This document shows, piece by piece, positions 13,528 to 21,969 of a DNA stretch of 64,000 bases. This DNA is from Turneriella parva DSM 21527 (lineage in GTDB: Bacteria > Spirochaetota > Leptospiria > Turneriellales > Turneriellaceae), in contig NC_018020.1 of NCBI RefSeq assembly GCF_000266885.1, positions 3,658,001 to 3,722,000 on the forward strand, in the 5' to 3' direction. The notes beneath the pieces are model-generated. The model was not told where the DNA came from. It ran no database searches and was given only the letters and a program-made list of their open reading frames with translations. Numbering within the stretch: the stretch's first letter is position 1; each line of letters opens with the position of its first letter. The position numbers were made by a program, and so were the translations under genes.

Positions 13528-14127
13528 ATGGAGAATACTCTGGAGCGTATAGTTGACCGGGTGTACCAGGAGGGCATAAGCCGAGCCCAGGACCGCGCGG
13601 CAGCGATTACCGCCGCAGCCGAAGCACAGGCAGCAGAAATTACGCGCAAAGCAAAAGACGAAGCGGCGCAGATTACTGCTGCTGCCAAAGACGAGGCGCT
13701 GCGATTGCTCAGAAGCGCCGATTCTGATTTGAAACTGACTGCCTCCCGGGCGCTGGGCAGCCTGCGCAACGAAATTTCGCAGCTGCTCGCTGCGCAGGCT
13801 GTCGCGTCACCGCTTTCTGCCGCTCTTTCCGATGTCCAGTTCATCAAGGATCTTTTTCTCAAGCTGGCCGAAAACCGTGATGGAACAGGACTTATGCTCA
13901 GCGTGCCGCAGGGCCAGCGCGATGAACTCGTGCGCGGGCTGTCGGGGCTGATGCAGGGCCGGTTGAAGGGGCTCGAAATACTTGCGGGATCGATGAAGGC
14001 AGGTTTTGTCGTCAGAGAAAGAGATGCTGGTTTTGAGCTTGATTTTACCGAGCCGGCGCTTCTCGAGTTCTTGCAGCCCCACATAAAACCCGCGATAGCT
14101 TCGCTTTTCAGATCGCAGAATGGCTGA
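13528..14127 (+). CDS. atpE: V-type ATP synthase subunit E
   Basis: 199 aa; first gene of the operon. The N-terminal half is the long Ala/Glu/Lys-rich coiled coil typical of the peripheral stalk (GISRAQDRAAAITAAAEAQA, then KAKDEAAQITAAAKDEALRL); the C-terminal half is a compact domain ending in PALLEFLQPHIKPAIASLF. The ATG at 13528 (MENTLERIVDRVYQEG) is chosen over an upstream start at 13495 because it fits the family's N-terminus. Overlaps the next gene by 8 bases. Links the catalytic head to the membrane sector. Confidence 0.88.
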   Translation: MENTLERIVDRVYQEGISRAQDRAAAITAAAEAQAAEITRKAKDEAAQITAAAKDEALRLLRSADSDLKLTASRALGSLRNEISQLLAAQAVASPLSAALSDVQFIKDLFLKLAENRDGTGLMLSVPQGQRDELVRGLSGLMQGRLKGLEILAGSMKAGFVVRERDAGFELDFTEPALLEFLQPHIKPAIASLFRSQNG

Positions 14128-14971
14128 GTCTAATTTCTATTTTCTCGTCAATGCGCTGCCCGACCCGACTGATCTGGAGGCCGGGGAGCTCGAAGCGGTG
14201 CGGCTGCTCATCGAAGACAACCTCAACCAAACTGAAACCCATGCTTTTCGGTATCTGCTTTACCGTAACGACAATAAGAACCTGCTGAAGCTGCTGCGCA
14301 AGCGCGATGGCATTTTACCCCGCACCGCCAGCCATTTTTATACTCCTGCTGTTTTTACTTTTGAAGATCTCGATGACATGCTCATCGATGTTTATGCTGG
14401 TGAGGTGATAGTACCGGAATATTTAGATCAGTTTTTGAACGAAGAAAAACATGCGGGCTGGACAGTGCGCGAACGCGAGAACCGGTTGCTGGAGCTTTAT
14501 TACGACGCGGGCATTTGCCATCCGCAGGAATTTATCCGCTCGATGTTTCTGTTCAAGCGTGATCTGAAAAATGTATTGCTCGCGCTCAACGCGCGTAGAC
14601 AGGGTTTCAAGATCACGCGTATCACTGTGGGCGATTACGATCTGCCCGTTGCGCTGGCGGCTTCGACGCAGGCGGATTTTGGGCTTGGCGGAGAGCACGA
14701 TTACCTCGGGCAGCTGGCGCACCTTCTCGCCGAAGGCAAATTGGTCGAACTCGAACAAACGATCGACGAGCTGCTGCTCACACACTGTGCTGCACTGGTG
14801 CGCGGTGAAATCTTCTCACTGAATTTCGTGCTCTATTATTTTCTCGATCTGAGCCTGAGGCATCGCTGGCGGGCTCTGACACCAGATCAGGGAGCGCGTG
14901 CACTCGGTGATCTTGTTGAAGACATCATCAGAACTGCAGGTGAACCAGCAGAGAGCGGAGTAATAAAATGA
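14120..14971 (+). CDS. DUF2764 family V-ATPase operon protein (C-subunit position)
   Basis: 283 aa. The start MAESNFYFLVNALPDPTDLE matches the YYFLxxSLP-type N-terminus of DUF2764 proteins, which in spirochaete V-ATPase operons occupy the place of subunit C (the central-stalk socket). Mostly helical, with NLLKLLRKRDG and LEQTIDELLLTHCA segments. Start overlaps the E gene and stop overlaps subunit A (ATGA), so it is translated as part of the complex. The role as subunit C equivalent is inference from position. Confidence 0.8.
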   Translation: MAESNFYFLVNALPDPTDLEAGELEAVRLLIEDNLNQTETHAFRYLLYRNDNKNLLKLLRKRDGILPRTASHFYTPAVFTFEDLDDMLIDVYAGEVIVPEYLDQFLNEEKHAGWTVRERENRLLELYYDAGICHPQEFIRSMFLFKRDLKNVLLALNARRQGFKITRITVGDYDLPVALAASTQADFGLGGEHDYLGQLAHLLAEGKLVELEQTIDELLLTHCAALVRGEIFSLNFVLYYFLDLSLRHRWRALTPDQGARALGDLVEDIIRTAGEPAESGVIK

Positions 14972-16749
14972 GCGGAGTATCTTCAACGCAGGGGAAAATT
15001 ACCGGTGTGTTGTCGAACCTCGTCAGCATCGAAGCGAACGGGCCTGTTGGGCAAAACGAAATTTGTTATATCGAACATGATCGAGTAAGGCTAATGGCCG
15101 AAGTGATTCGCGTTTCGGGAAACACCGCTCAGGCGCAGGTCTTTGAATCGACGCGTGGCATCAAGAGCGGCGATAGGGTAAGCTTCACCGGGCATATGCT
15201 TGAGATCTCACTTGGCCCCGGCATTCTCTCGCGTAAGTACGACGGCCTGCAGAACGATCTCGATAAATTAACCGGGCTGTTTCTTGAACGCGGCCAGCAG
15301 GTCGATCCGCTCGATACAGAAGTGCTGTTCGATTTTTCCCCGCTTGTAGCGGCTGGTGCCCAAGTTGAAGCCGGTGACTGGTTAGGCCAGGTCAACGAAG
15401 GCTGGATCAAGCACAAGATTATGGTACCGTTTGCGCTCGAGGGTGTACACACGGTAAAAAGTCTCGTCAGCGCCGGAAAATACCGCGTCGACGACGAGAT
15501 CGCAGAACTTACGAACTCCTCCGGTGAAACGGTAAAAGTTACCATGCGGCAAAAATGGCCGGTGAAACGCGCGATCACCAACTACACCGAAAAGATGCGC
15601 CCTTTCAAATTGCTCGAAACCGGTATTCGTGCGGTCGATACGCTGAACCCGATGCCCGAGGGCGGCAGCGGCTTTATTCCGGGGCCGTTTGGCTGCGGCA
15701 AAACGGTGTTGCAACACGCGATGAGCAAGAATGCCAATGCGGATCTCATCATCATCACGGCGTGCGGCGAACGCGCGAATGAGGTGGTCGAAATTTTTAA
15801 GGAGTTTCCCGAACTTGAAGATCCGCGTACCGGTCGCAAGCTGATGGAGCGCACGACGATTGTCTGCAATACCTCAAACATGCCGGTGGCAGCGCGCGAA
15901 GCGTCGGTCTATACCGGCATGACGATCGCCGAATATTACCGCGCAATGGGATTAAAAGTGCTGCTGCTCGCCGATTCGACTTCGCGCTGGGCGCAGGCAC
16001 TGCGCGAAATGTCGAACCGGCTTGAAGAGCTGCCGGGGCCCGATGCTTTTCCGATGGACCTTTCGGCGGTCATCTCGGCCTTTTATGCGCGCGCGGGTTT
16101 TATCAGACTGAAGGACGGCAATACCGGTTCGGTGACTTTTATCGGTACGGTTTCACCCGCTGGCGGTAATATGAACGAACCCGTGACCGAAAGTACCCGC
16201 AAGGCTGCACGCTGCTACTATGCGCTGGCGCAGAAACGGGCCGACTCAAAGCGCTACCCGGCGATTGACCCGCTCGATTCGTATTCCAAGTATCTCGATT
16301 ACCCTGAGTTTCGCGAGCAGCTGGCGGCCGACCTGCAGCCGGGTTGGGCCGAACTCGTCGAGCGCATGCGCGATTACCTCAGGCGCAGCGTTGAAGCGGC
16401 CGACCAGATTTCTATTCTGGGCGACGACAGCGTACCGGTGAGCTACCATGTTACACTCTGGAAAGGCGAGTTGCTGGATTTTGCGATTCTGCAGCAGGAC
16501 GCGTTTGATCCGATTGACCAGAATACCCCGATGGAACGGCAGAAGTACATGCTGGGCCTCGTCGCTGAAATTTGTACGCAGGATTTTGATTTTGCGCATT
16601 TTGAAGATGTCGGAGTGTTCTTTAAGAAACTGATAAATCTGATGAAACAGATGAACTACTCTCCGTTTAAGAATGCCGACTTTACGAAATACGAGGCTGA
16701 ACTCAAAAGCCTCGCTGCTGGCAAGAAGGCTGCCGCGGTAGTGTCATGA
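14968..16749 (+). CDS. atpA: V-type ATP synthase catalytic subunit A
   Basis: 593 aa, full length for the family. Walker A is GPFGCGKT at about residues 237-244, followed by ACGERANEVVEIF with the catalytic Glu region, VLLLADSTSRWAQALREMSNRLEELPG (Walker B and the signature after it) and PVTESTRKAARCYYAL. The N-terminal beta barrel (GKITGVLSNLVSIEANG) and the 90-residue non-homologous insert typical of V/A-type A subunits are present. It hydrolyses or synthesises ATP in the A3B3 head. ATGA overlaps at both ends. Confidence 0.97.
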   Translation: MSGVSSTQGKITGVLSNLVSIEANGPVGQNEICYIEHDRVRLMAEVIRVSGNTAQAQVFESTRGIKSGDRVSFTGHMLEISLGPGILSRKYDGLQNDLDKLTGLFLERGQQVDPLDTEVLFDFSPLVAAGAQVEAGDWLGQVNEGWIKHKIMVPFALEGVHTVKSLVSAGKYRVDDEIAELTNSSGETVKVTMRQKWPVKRAITNYTEKMRPFKLLETGIRAVDTLNPMPEGGSGFIPGPFGCGKTVLQHAMSKNANADLIIITACGERANEVVEIFKEFPELEDPRTGRKLMERTTIVCNTSNMPVAAREASVYTGMTIAEYYRAMGLKVLLLADSTSRWAQALREMSNRLEELPGPDAFPMDLSAVISAFYARAGFIRLKDGNTGSVTFIGTVSPAGGNMNEPVTESTRKAARCYYALAQKRADSKRYPAIDPLDSYSKYLDYPEFREQLAADLQPGWAELVERMRDYLRRSVEAADQISILGDDSVPVSYHVTLWKGELLDFAILQQDAFDPIDQNTPMERQKYMLGLVAEICTQDFDFAHFEDVGVFFKKLINLMKQMNYSPFKNADFTKYEAELKSLAAGKKAAAVVS

Positions 16750-18056
16750 AAAAAGTTTATACACGCCTTTCCAAAATCACGAAGGCGACAATCACGCTGC
16801 TGGCAGAAGGCGTCGGCAACGAAGAGATGGCGATAGTTGATGGCCGTCGCGCTCAGGTAGTGAAGATCAGCGGCAACGAAGTGACGCTGCAGGTTTTCTC
16901 TGGTACCGATGGCCTGGCGACAAACTCGCGTGTGCATTTTCTGGGTGTGCCGCCACAGCTCACCGTTGGGCCTGATCTTTCTGGGCGTTACCTCAATGCG
17001 TACGGTGAACCGATCGACGGTGGCCCGCCCCTGACGGGGCTTCTGGTTGAGACCGGTGGCCCCACCGTGAACCCCGTGCGGCGCCAGCAGCCGTCTGAAA
17101 TGATTGCCACCGGAATTGCGGGCATTGACCTGAATAACTCGCTCGTGGCCGGGCAGAAGATACCGTTCTTTGCCGACCCCGACCAGCCGTATAACCAGGT
17201 GATGGCGACCGTGGCGCTGCGCGCGGACGCCGACCGTATTATTTTGGGTGGCATTGGTCTTACCAATGACGACTACCTCTATTACCGCAATGTTTTTGCC
17301 AACGCCGGGGTTGAAAGCCGTATCACCGCATTTATCAACACCACCGATAATCCGCCGGTTGAACGCCTGCTGGTTCCCGATCTGTGCCTGTGCGCCGCCG
17401 AATATTTTGCCGTCGAAAACAAAGAGAAGGTACTGGTACTGCTCTCAGACATGACGCTTTTTGCCGATGCGCTTTCAATCGTGTCGAACAAGATGGACCA
17501 GATTCCCTCGAAAGATTCCATGCCCGGTTCGCTTTACAGCGATCTCGCGCGCATTTACGAGAAGGCGGCGCAGTTTCCCGACGGTGGCTCGATCACGATA
17601 GTCGCAGTGACCACCCTCAACGATGGTGATATTACGCATGCGATACCCGATAACACCGGCTACATCACCGAAGGGCAGCTGTTTCTGCGCCGTGACACGG
17701 GTGTCGGCAAGATCATTGTCGATCCGTTCCGTTCGCTCTCACGCCTCAAGCAGATCGTCATTGGCAAAAAAACGCGCGAAGACCATCCGCAGGTGATGAA
17801 TGCGCTCGTCAGGCTCTTCGCCGACGCGGCCAATGCGAAAACCAAGCAGGAAAACGGTTTTGATCTCACGCGCTACGACCTGCGGGCGCTCGACTTTGCG
17901 CGCGATTATTCGCGCGAGCTATTGGCCATCGACGTGAATATCAGCGTCGAAAAGATGCTCGATACCGGCTGGCGGCTTATGGCGACTTATTTTGAAAAGA
18001 CCGAGGTCGGTATCAAACAGGCGATTCTCGATAAGTACTGGAAAAGCGTGAAGTGA
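16746..18056 (+). CDS. atpB: V-type ATP synthase subunit B
   Basis: 436 aa. Starts MKKVYTRLSKITKATITLLA; the nucleotide-binding fold lacks a Walker A Lys, as expected for the non-catalytic subunit, but has KIPFFADPDQPYNQVMATVA, LLSDMTLFADALS, GSLYSDLARIYEKAAQFPDGGS and TLNDGDITHAIPDNTGYITEG characteristic of B. Forms the A3B3 ring with subunit A. Four bases separate it from subunit D. Confidence 0.97.
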   Translation: MKKVYTRLSKITKATITLLAEGVGNEEMAIVDGRRAQVVKISGNEVTLQVFSGTDGLATNSRVHFLGVPPQLTVGPDLSGRYLNAYGEPIDGGPPLTGLLVETGGPTVNPVRRQQPSEMIATGIAGIDLNNSLVAGQKIPFFADPDQPYNQVMATVALRADADRIILGGIGLTNDDYLYYRNVFANAGVESRITAFINTTDNPPVERLLVPDLCLCAAEYFAVENKEKVLVLLSDMTLFADALSIVSNKMDQIPSKDSMPGSLYSDLARIYEKAAQFPDGGSITIVAVTTLNDGDITHAIPDNTGYITEGQLFLRRDTGVGKIIVDPFRSLSRLKQIVIGKKTREDHPQVMNALVRLFADAANAKTKQENGFDLTRYDLRALDFARDYSRELLAIDVNISVEKMLDTGWRLMATYFEKTEVGIKQAILDKYWKSVK

Positions 18057-18060
18057 GGCG

Positions 18061-18651
18061 ATGAAGTACCAGCTTAACAAGCCTGCTCTGCAGAAGTTGC
18101 GGCGCGACCTTGCGATCAGGGTGCGCGCGCTGCCGATTCTTAAAGCAAAAGAAACTGCGCTGAGGCTCGAACTCATCAAAAGCCAGGCATCGCTCGCGGC
18201 CCTGCAAAAAGAGGCGGCAGAACTAGCCCGGCAGAACGAACACTTCATTAAACTCTGGGCCGAATATCCAGGTCTCTTGCGTATCGATGAAATTCAGCTT
18301 TCAGAGCGCAGTATCGCCGGCGTGCGGGTCAGTATCATCGGCGACATTAAATTCAACGTGATCAAGGCCGGACTTTTTCACCAGCGCGGCTGGGTTGTAA
18401 AGGGCACCGAGGTACTGCGTGAAATGGTGAGGCTGAGGCTTCAGATCAACCAGCAGCGCAAAAATACCGAAGTCTTGCAGCAGGCGCGCAAAAAAGCGAC
18501 GCAGAAGGTCAATCTGTACGAAAAGGTCCAGATTCCGCAATACACGAACGCGATCAGGCGCATTCGAAGTTTTCTCGACGACAAAGAAAATATCTCACGC
18601 GCGGCGCAGAAAATTGTCAAAGAGCGCGCGCGCCAGGCGGCCCTGTCGTGA
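18061..18651 (+). CDS. atpD: V-type ATP synthase subunit D
   Basis: 196 aa. Long N-terminal coiled coil (LNKPALQKLRRDLAIRVRAL, then KAKETALRLELIKSQASLAAL) and a second C-terminal coiled coil (QINQQRKNTEVLQQARKKA) with the IPQYTNAIRRIRSFLDDKE motif near the end: the central rotor shaft. GAGG lies just before the ATG. Overlaps the I gene by four bases. Confidence 0.95.
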   Translation: MKYQLNKPALQKLRRDLAIRVRALPILKAKETALRLELIKSQASLAALQKEAAELARQNEHFIKLWAEYPGLLRIDEIQLSERSIAGVRVSIIGDIKFNVIKAGLFHQRGWVVKGTEVLREMVRLRLQINQQRKNTEVLQQARKKATQKVNLYEKVQIPQYTNAIRRIRSFLDDKENISRAAQKIVKERARQAALS

Positions 18652-20558
18652 TCGCCAAAATGTACAGCCTTTCGCTGCTGCTTTTTTATACTGAAAAGAA
18701 GCGCATGCTGCGCGCGTTGCAGAATCTGGGAGTGGTAGATCTCAACCTCGTTAAGACAGAAACCGAGCGGATAAAACGCGCGGCGCAGAACGTCACTGGG
18801 CTGCGCAAAAGCCTCGCGCAGATTTTACAGGCGAAGCGTGAGCTGCCTCAGGGCTCGGTTTTGCCCGAAGTGGCGCTCCCCCATGAGTCGGCGGCCCAGC
18901 TGAATCTGATCACAGGATTGCTGCAGCAAAAAGAGCGATACGAAAAAGCGCTCGGTGAATTGGCTGAGCAGTATACGCGTTATGCACCGTGGGGTGAAAT
19001 ACCGGTCGATGGAATTGCGCTACTCGCGCAGCACGGCATCGGCGTGCACCTGTTCTCGGGTTCTGAAAAATTTTTCGATCGTTACGATTTCGGCGACCAG
19101 TGCGTAGAAGAAATTTCGCGCGGTGGCAATAGCGTGCGCTTTGCCTTGCTGACGCTGCACGCCGATGCGCCGGTAATTCCGTTCCAGAAGTTTGCTGTTC
19201 CGGGTACAAATCTTGAAGCGATGCGCCGCGAGCGGGAGTTTCTGGAGAAAAAGCTGCTCGAGACAAAGACGCGCCTGGCGGCGCTGGCCACCGGAGTTCA
19301 GTCGCTCATGCAGTCGGCCGCTCATCTTGAGACGCAGCGCAGTTTTGAAACAGCCAAACACAGCCTCGAAGCAGACAAAACCGGTACGGTATACCGCATC
19401 AGTGGATATTTTCCTGCTGCGAGACTACCCGCAGTCAAAAACTTTTTCGAAGAGAGAAAGCTTGCGTATGAAATCGGTGAACCTGCCGAGGGCGAAAATC
19501 CACCGGTCTTGCTAAGCAATGGCCGGTTCGCAAAAATATTCGAACCCATTACTGGTATTTTTTCGCTGCCCGATTACCGCGAACTCGACCCGACACCGCT
19601 CTTTGCACCGTTCTTCACCCTATTTTTCGGTTTCTGTATGGGCGATGTCGGCTACGGGCTGGTTTTACTCTCCATTTCGATAAGTCTATCACTGAAAAAG
19701 AGTCTGCGCAAAATCGGTTTGCTTGGCGTGATTCTCTCAGCGGCAACCATCGGCAGCGGCGTACTGATGAACTCGTTCTTCGGAGCGAATCTCTTTGTGC
19801 GCGATGGCCAGGGGCTCATTGCGGCAAAATCCGACCCGGCATTTTTTGCGGCCTATACCGTGCAGGGCAAAACGGTATTTCCGGCGATGACGCTTTCGTT
19901 GCTCATTGGCTGCCTGCAGATTTTTACAGCGTTCATGTTGCAATCCGTAAACGAGATTCTCGTGCTCGGCTGGCGTTACGGGGTTAAAGCGCTGGCGATG
20001 CTGATGATCAGCGGCCCCGCTTTCATTCTCGCTGCGCACACAAATTTCATGGGCCTCGGTTTCGACCGCAGCTTTGTTATCGGCCCGGTTGCGGTAGGCC
20101 GCTTTTTGACCTCAGTTCCCGAGCAGGTGGCGCAGGCGATTCTGACCGCGGGGGTTGTCTTGTTTTTTTTCTTCGGCAGCCCTGATCGCAAATTTTTTAC
20201 TCGTCCGCTCGCTGCGCTTTGGGACTTCTACGGTTTTTCTACCGGGCTTCTGGGAGATTTTCTCTCATACATACGCCTCTTTGCGCTGGCGCTCGCCGGT
20301 GGGCTGCTCGGCAATGCGTTTAACCAGATTGCATTTATGCTGCTGCCAAGAACTGCTGCAGGTGCTACCGACTATGCCTCGCCTTGGATCGTAGGCACAG
20401 TGCTGATACTCGTGGTTGGGCATACGCTCAATTTTGCACTCGGAGCGTTGGGCGCATTCGTGCACCCGTTGCGCCTGACATTCGTCGAATTTTATAAGAA
20501 CATCAATTTCAGGGGCGGCGGCAGACTATACAATCCGTTTCGCCGTGCCCAGGCGTGA
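18648..20558 (+). CDS. atpI: V-type ATP synthase subunit I
   Basis: 636 aa. The N-terminal 300 residues are the cytosolic coiled-coil arm (ALQNLGVVDLNLVKTETERI); the C-terminal half has about seven membrane helices beginning FAPFFTLFFGFCMGDVGYGL and including GDFLSYIRLFALALAGGLLG with the conserved Arg of the ion half-channel and TLNFALGALGAFVHPLRLTF. The GTG at 18648 overlaps the D stop; an ATG at 18660 (MYSLSLLL) is an equally good start. Stator subunit for ion translocation. Confidence 0.96.
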   Translation: MIAKMYSLSLLLFYTEKKRMLRALQNLGVVDLNLVKTETERIKRAAQNVTGLRKSLAQILQAKRELPQGSVLPEVALPHESAAQLNLITGLLQQKERYEKALGELAEQYTRYAPWGEIPVDGIALLAQHGIGVHLFSGSEKFFDRYDFGDQCVEEISRGGNSVRFALLTLHADAPVIPFQKFAVPGTNLEAMRREREFLEKKLLETKTRLAALATGVQSLMQSAAHLETQRSFETAKHSLEADKTGTVYRISGYFPAARLPAVKNFFEERKLAYEIGEPAEGENPPVLLSNGRFAKIFEPITGIFSLPDYRELDPTPLFAPFFTLFFGFCMGDVGYGLVLLSISISLSLKKSLRKIGLLGVILSAATIGSGVLMNSFFGANLFVRDGQGLIAAKSDPAFFAAYTVQGKTVFPAMTLSLLIGCLQIFTAFMLQSVNEILVLGWRYGVKALAMLMISGPAFILAAHTNFMGLGFDRSFVIGPVAVGRFLTSVPEQVAQAILTAGVVLFFFFGSPDRKFFTRPLAALWDFYGFSTGLLGDFLSYIRLFALALAGGLLGNAFNQIAFMLLPRTAAGATDYASPWIVGTVLILVVGHTLNFALGALGAFVHPLRLTFVEFYKNINFRGGGRLYNPFRRAQA

Positions 20559-20573
20559 CCTTAAGGAGAAAAA

Positions 20574-21017
20574 ATGGAAACAATTATCGCAACCACAGGG
20601 CTGGCACTCATGGTGGGTCTCTCGGGCATCGGTTCAGCCATCGGGCTTTCGATGGGGGGCTCGTCAGTGCTCGGCATGATCAAAAAGAAACCCGAAGCGT
20701 TCGGCAACGCACTCGTGCTGTCAGGTTTACCGGCGACGCAGGGGCTCTATGGTTTCGTCGCATTCATTCTCTATTCTGCCGATGTCAAAGCGGGGATCAC
20801 CATGTTTCATGCGGCGGTAGTTTTCGGTGCAGGCCTCGCGGTGGGGTTGGTATGTTTCATTTCGGCGATTCAGCAGGCGAATGTCTGCTCGAGCGGTATT
20901 CAGGCAATCGGCGGCGGCCATGATGCTTTCGGCAAGACGATGATTCTTGCCGCATTTCCCGAATTTTACGCCATTCTTTCGCTCGTTGCGGCGATCTTGA
21001 TGAAAGGCCTGCTATAG
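20574..21017 (+). CDS. atpK: V-type ATP synthase subunit K (proteolipid ring)
   Basis: 147 aa, four membrane helices in two hairpins: GLALMVGLSGIGSAIGLSMG, LPATQGLYGFVAFIL, GAGLAVGLVCFISAIQQ and MILAAFPEFYAILSLVAAIL. The ion-binding Glu is in FPEFYAIL (about residue 130). Gln in the second hairpin and Glu surroundings could fit Na+ or H+; the sequence does not decide. AAGGAG lies before the ATG. Last gene of the operon; no clear terminator was found after it. Confidence 0.96.
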   Translation: METIIATTGLALMVGLSGIGSAIGLSMGGSSVLGMIKKKPEAFGNALVLSGLPATQGLYGFVAFILYSADVKAGITMFHAAVVFGAGLAVGLVCFISAIQQANVCSSGIQAIGGGHDAFGKTMILAAFPEFYAILSLVAAILMKGLL

Positions 21018-21076
21018 CAACACGATTGCGCCGCAAAAGCTATTTACGCGCTATGCGCATGCCATAGGTGACACCG

Positions 21077-21967
21077 ATGTCGGGAGTGCTGCTCAGTCGA
21101 GACCCCGCACAGCTTGAAGTCAGTCTACGCGATTTACATCTACCCTTTCAGCCCCAGGTGCTTTCGGCGGTGCTCGGTCTGCGCGATGATACGCGCATGG
21201 ATTTCATTGAACTCGATCGGCTGATTCGGGCAGATCAGAATATCGCTTCGATCATTCTCAAGATGGCCAACTCGAGTTTTTACTCGCGCGGGCAAGAGAT
21301 TCGCACGTTGCCACAGGCCATTGGTATGATTGGTTTTCGCACTATCGTCTCGATTGTGGCCGCCGCTTCTGCCAAAAGTATCTTCATGAGCGGCAACTAT
21401 GCCCGCTTTCGCCGCTATGTCTGGCAGCATTCGCTTGTGACGTCTATCATCGCAAAGATCATCTGCGAACAGCTGCACTGGAAAAATCTGACCGAAGAGG
21501 TCTTCATCGGGGGGCTGCTGCACGATATCGGCAAAGTGATTCTCAATCACCTCGACCGCGAGAAGTATATTGAAGTATTCAACAAAACCTTTGAAACCTC
21601 AAAACCCTTCAGAGAGGCAGAAAGGGAACTCTTCGGAGTCGACAATGGTGTCGTGGGCCAGATGGTAATCAAAATCTGGAATCTGCCCACCGTTTATCGG
21701 GAGGTCGCGGTGTTTATTCACCGGCCCGCCGATGCGGCTCTTTCTCACCTGCCTGAGAAGGACCAGCAGATTATACGCATTGTCGGTCTCGCGAACCAGA
21801 TTGCCAAGGCCAATGAATTCGGATTCTTCGAAGCGAATTCTTCTGTAACAACCTCAGATTTTTTCGCGGCATTGGGCATTTTGCCCGGTTCGGCCCTGGA
21901 ATCGATAAACTGGAACGAGGCGATCGAGAAAGATCCGTACTATCAGGTCTTTTCGTTTATTGGCTGA
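21077..21967 (+). CDS. HDOD domain signalling protein
   Basis: 296 aa. LPFQPQVLSAVLGLRDDTRM, ASIILKMANSSFYSRG, LPQAIGMIGFRTIVSIVAA and FIGGLLHDIGKVILNHL are the HDOD pattern (HD-related fold, here with an intact LLHDIGK). These proteins regulate signalling, often with cyclases or c-di-GMP enzymes. The ATG at 21077 is preferred over a GTG at 21068. Three bases separate it from the cyclase gene, so the two are probably co-transcribed and functionally linked. Confidence 0.85.
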   Translation: MSGVLLSRDPAQLEVSLRDLHLPFQPQVLSAVLGLRDDTRMDFIELDRLIRADQNIASIILKMANSSFYSRGQEIRTLPQAIGMIGFRTIVSIVAAASAKSIFMSGNYARFRRYVWQHSLVTSIIAKIICEQLHWKNLTEEVFIGGLLHDIGKVILNHLDREKYIEVFNKTFETSKPFREAERELFGVDNGVVGQMVIKIWNLPTVYREVAVFIHRPADAALSHLPEKDQQIIRIVGLANQIAKANEFGFFEANSSVTTSDFFAALGILPGSALESINWNEAIEKDPYYQVFSFIG

Positions 21968-21969
21968 CG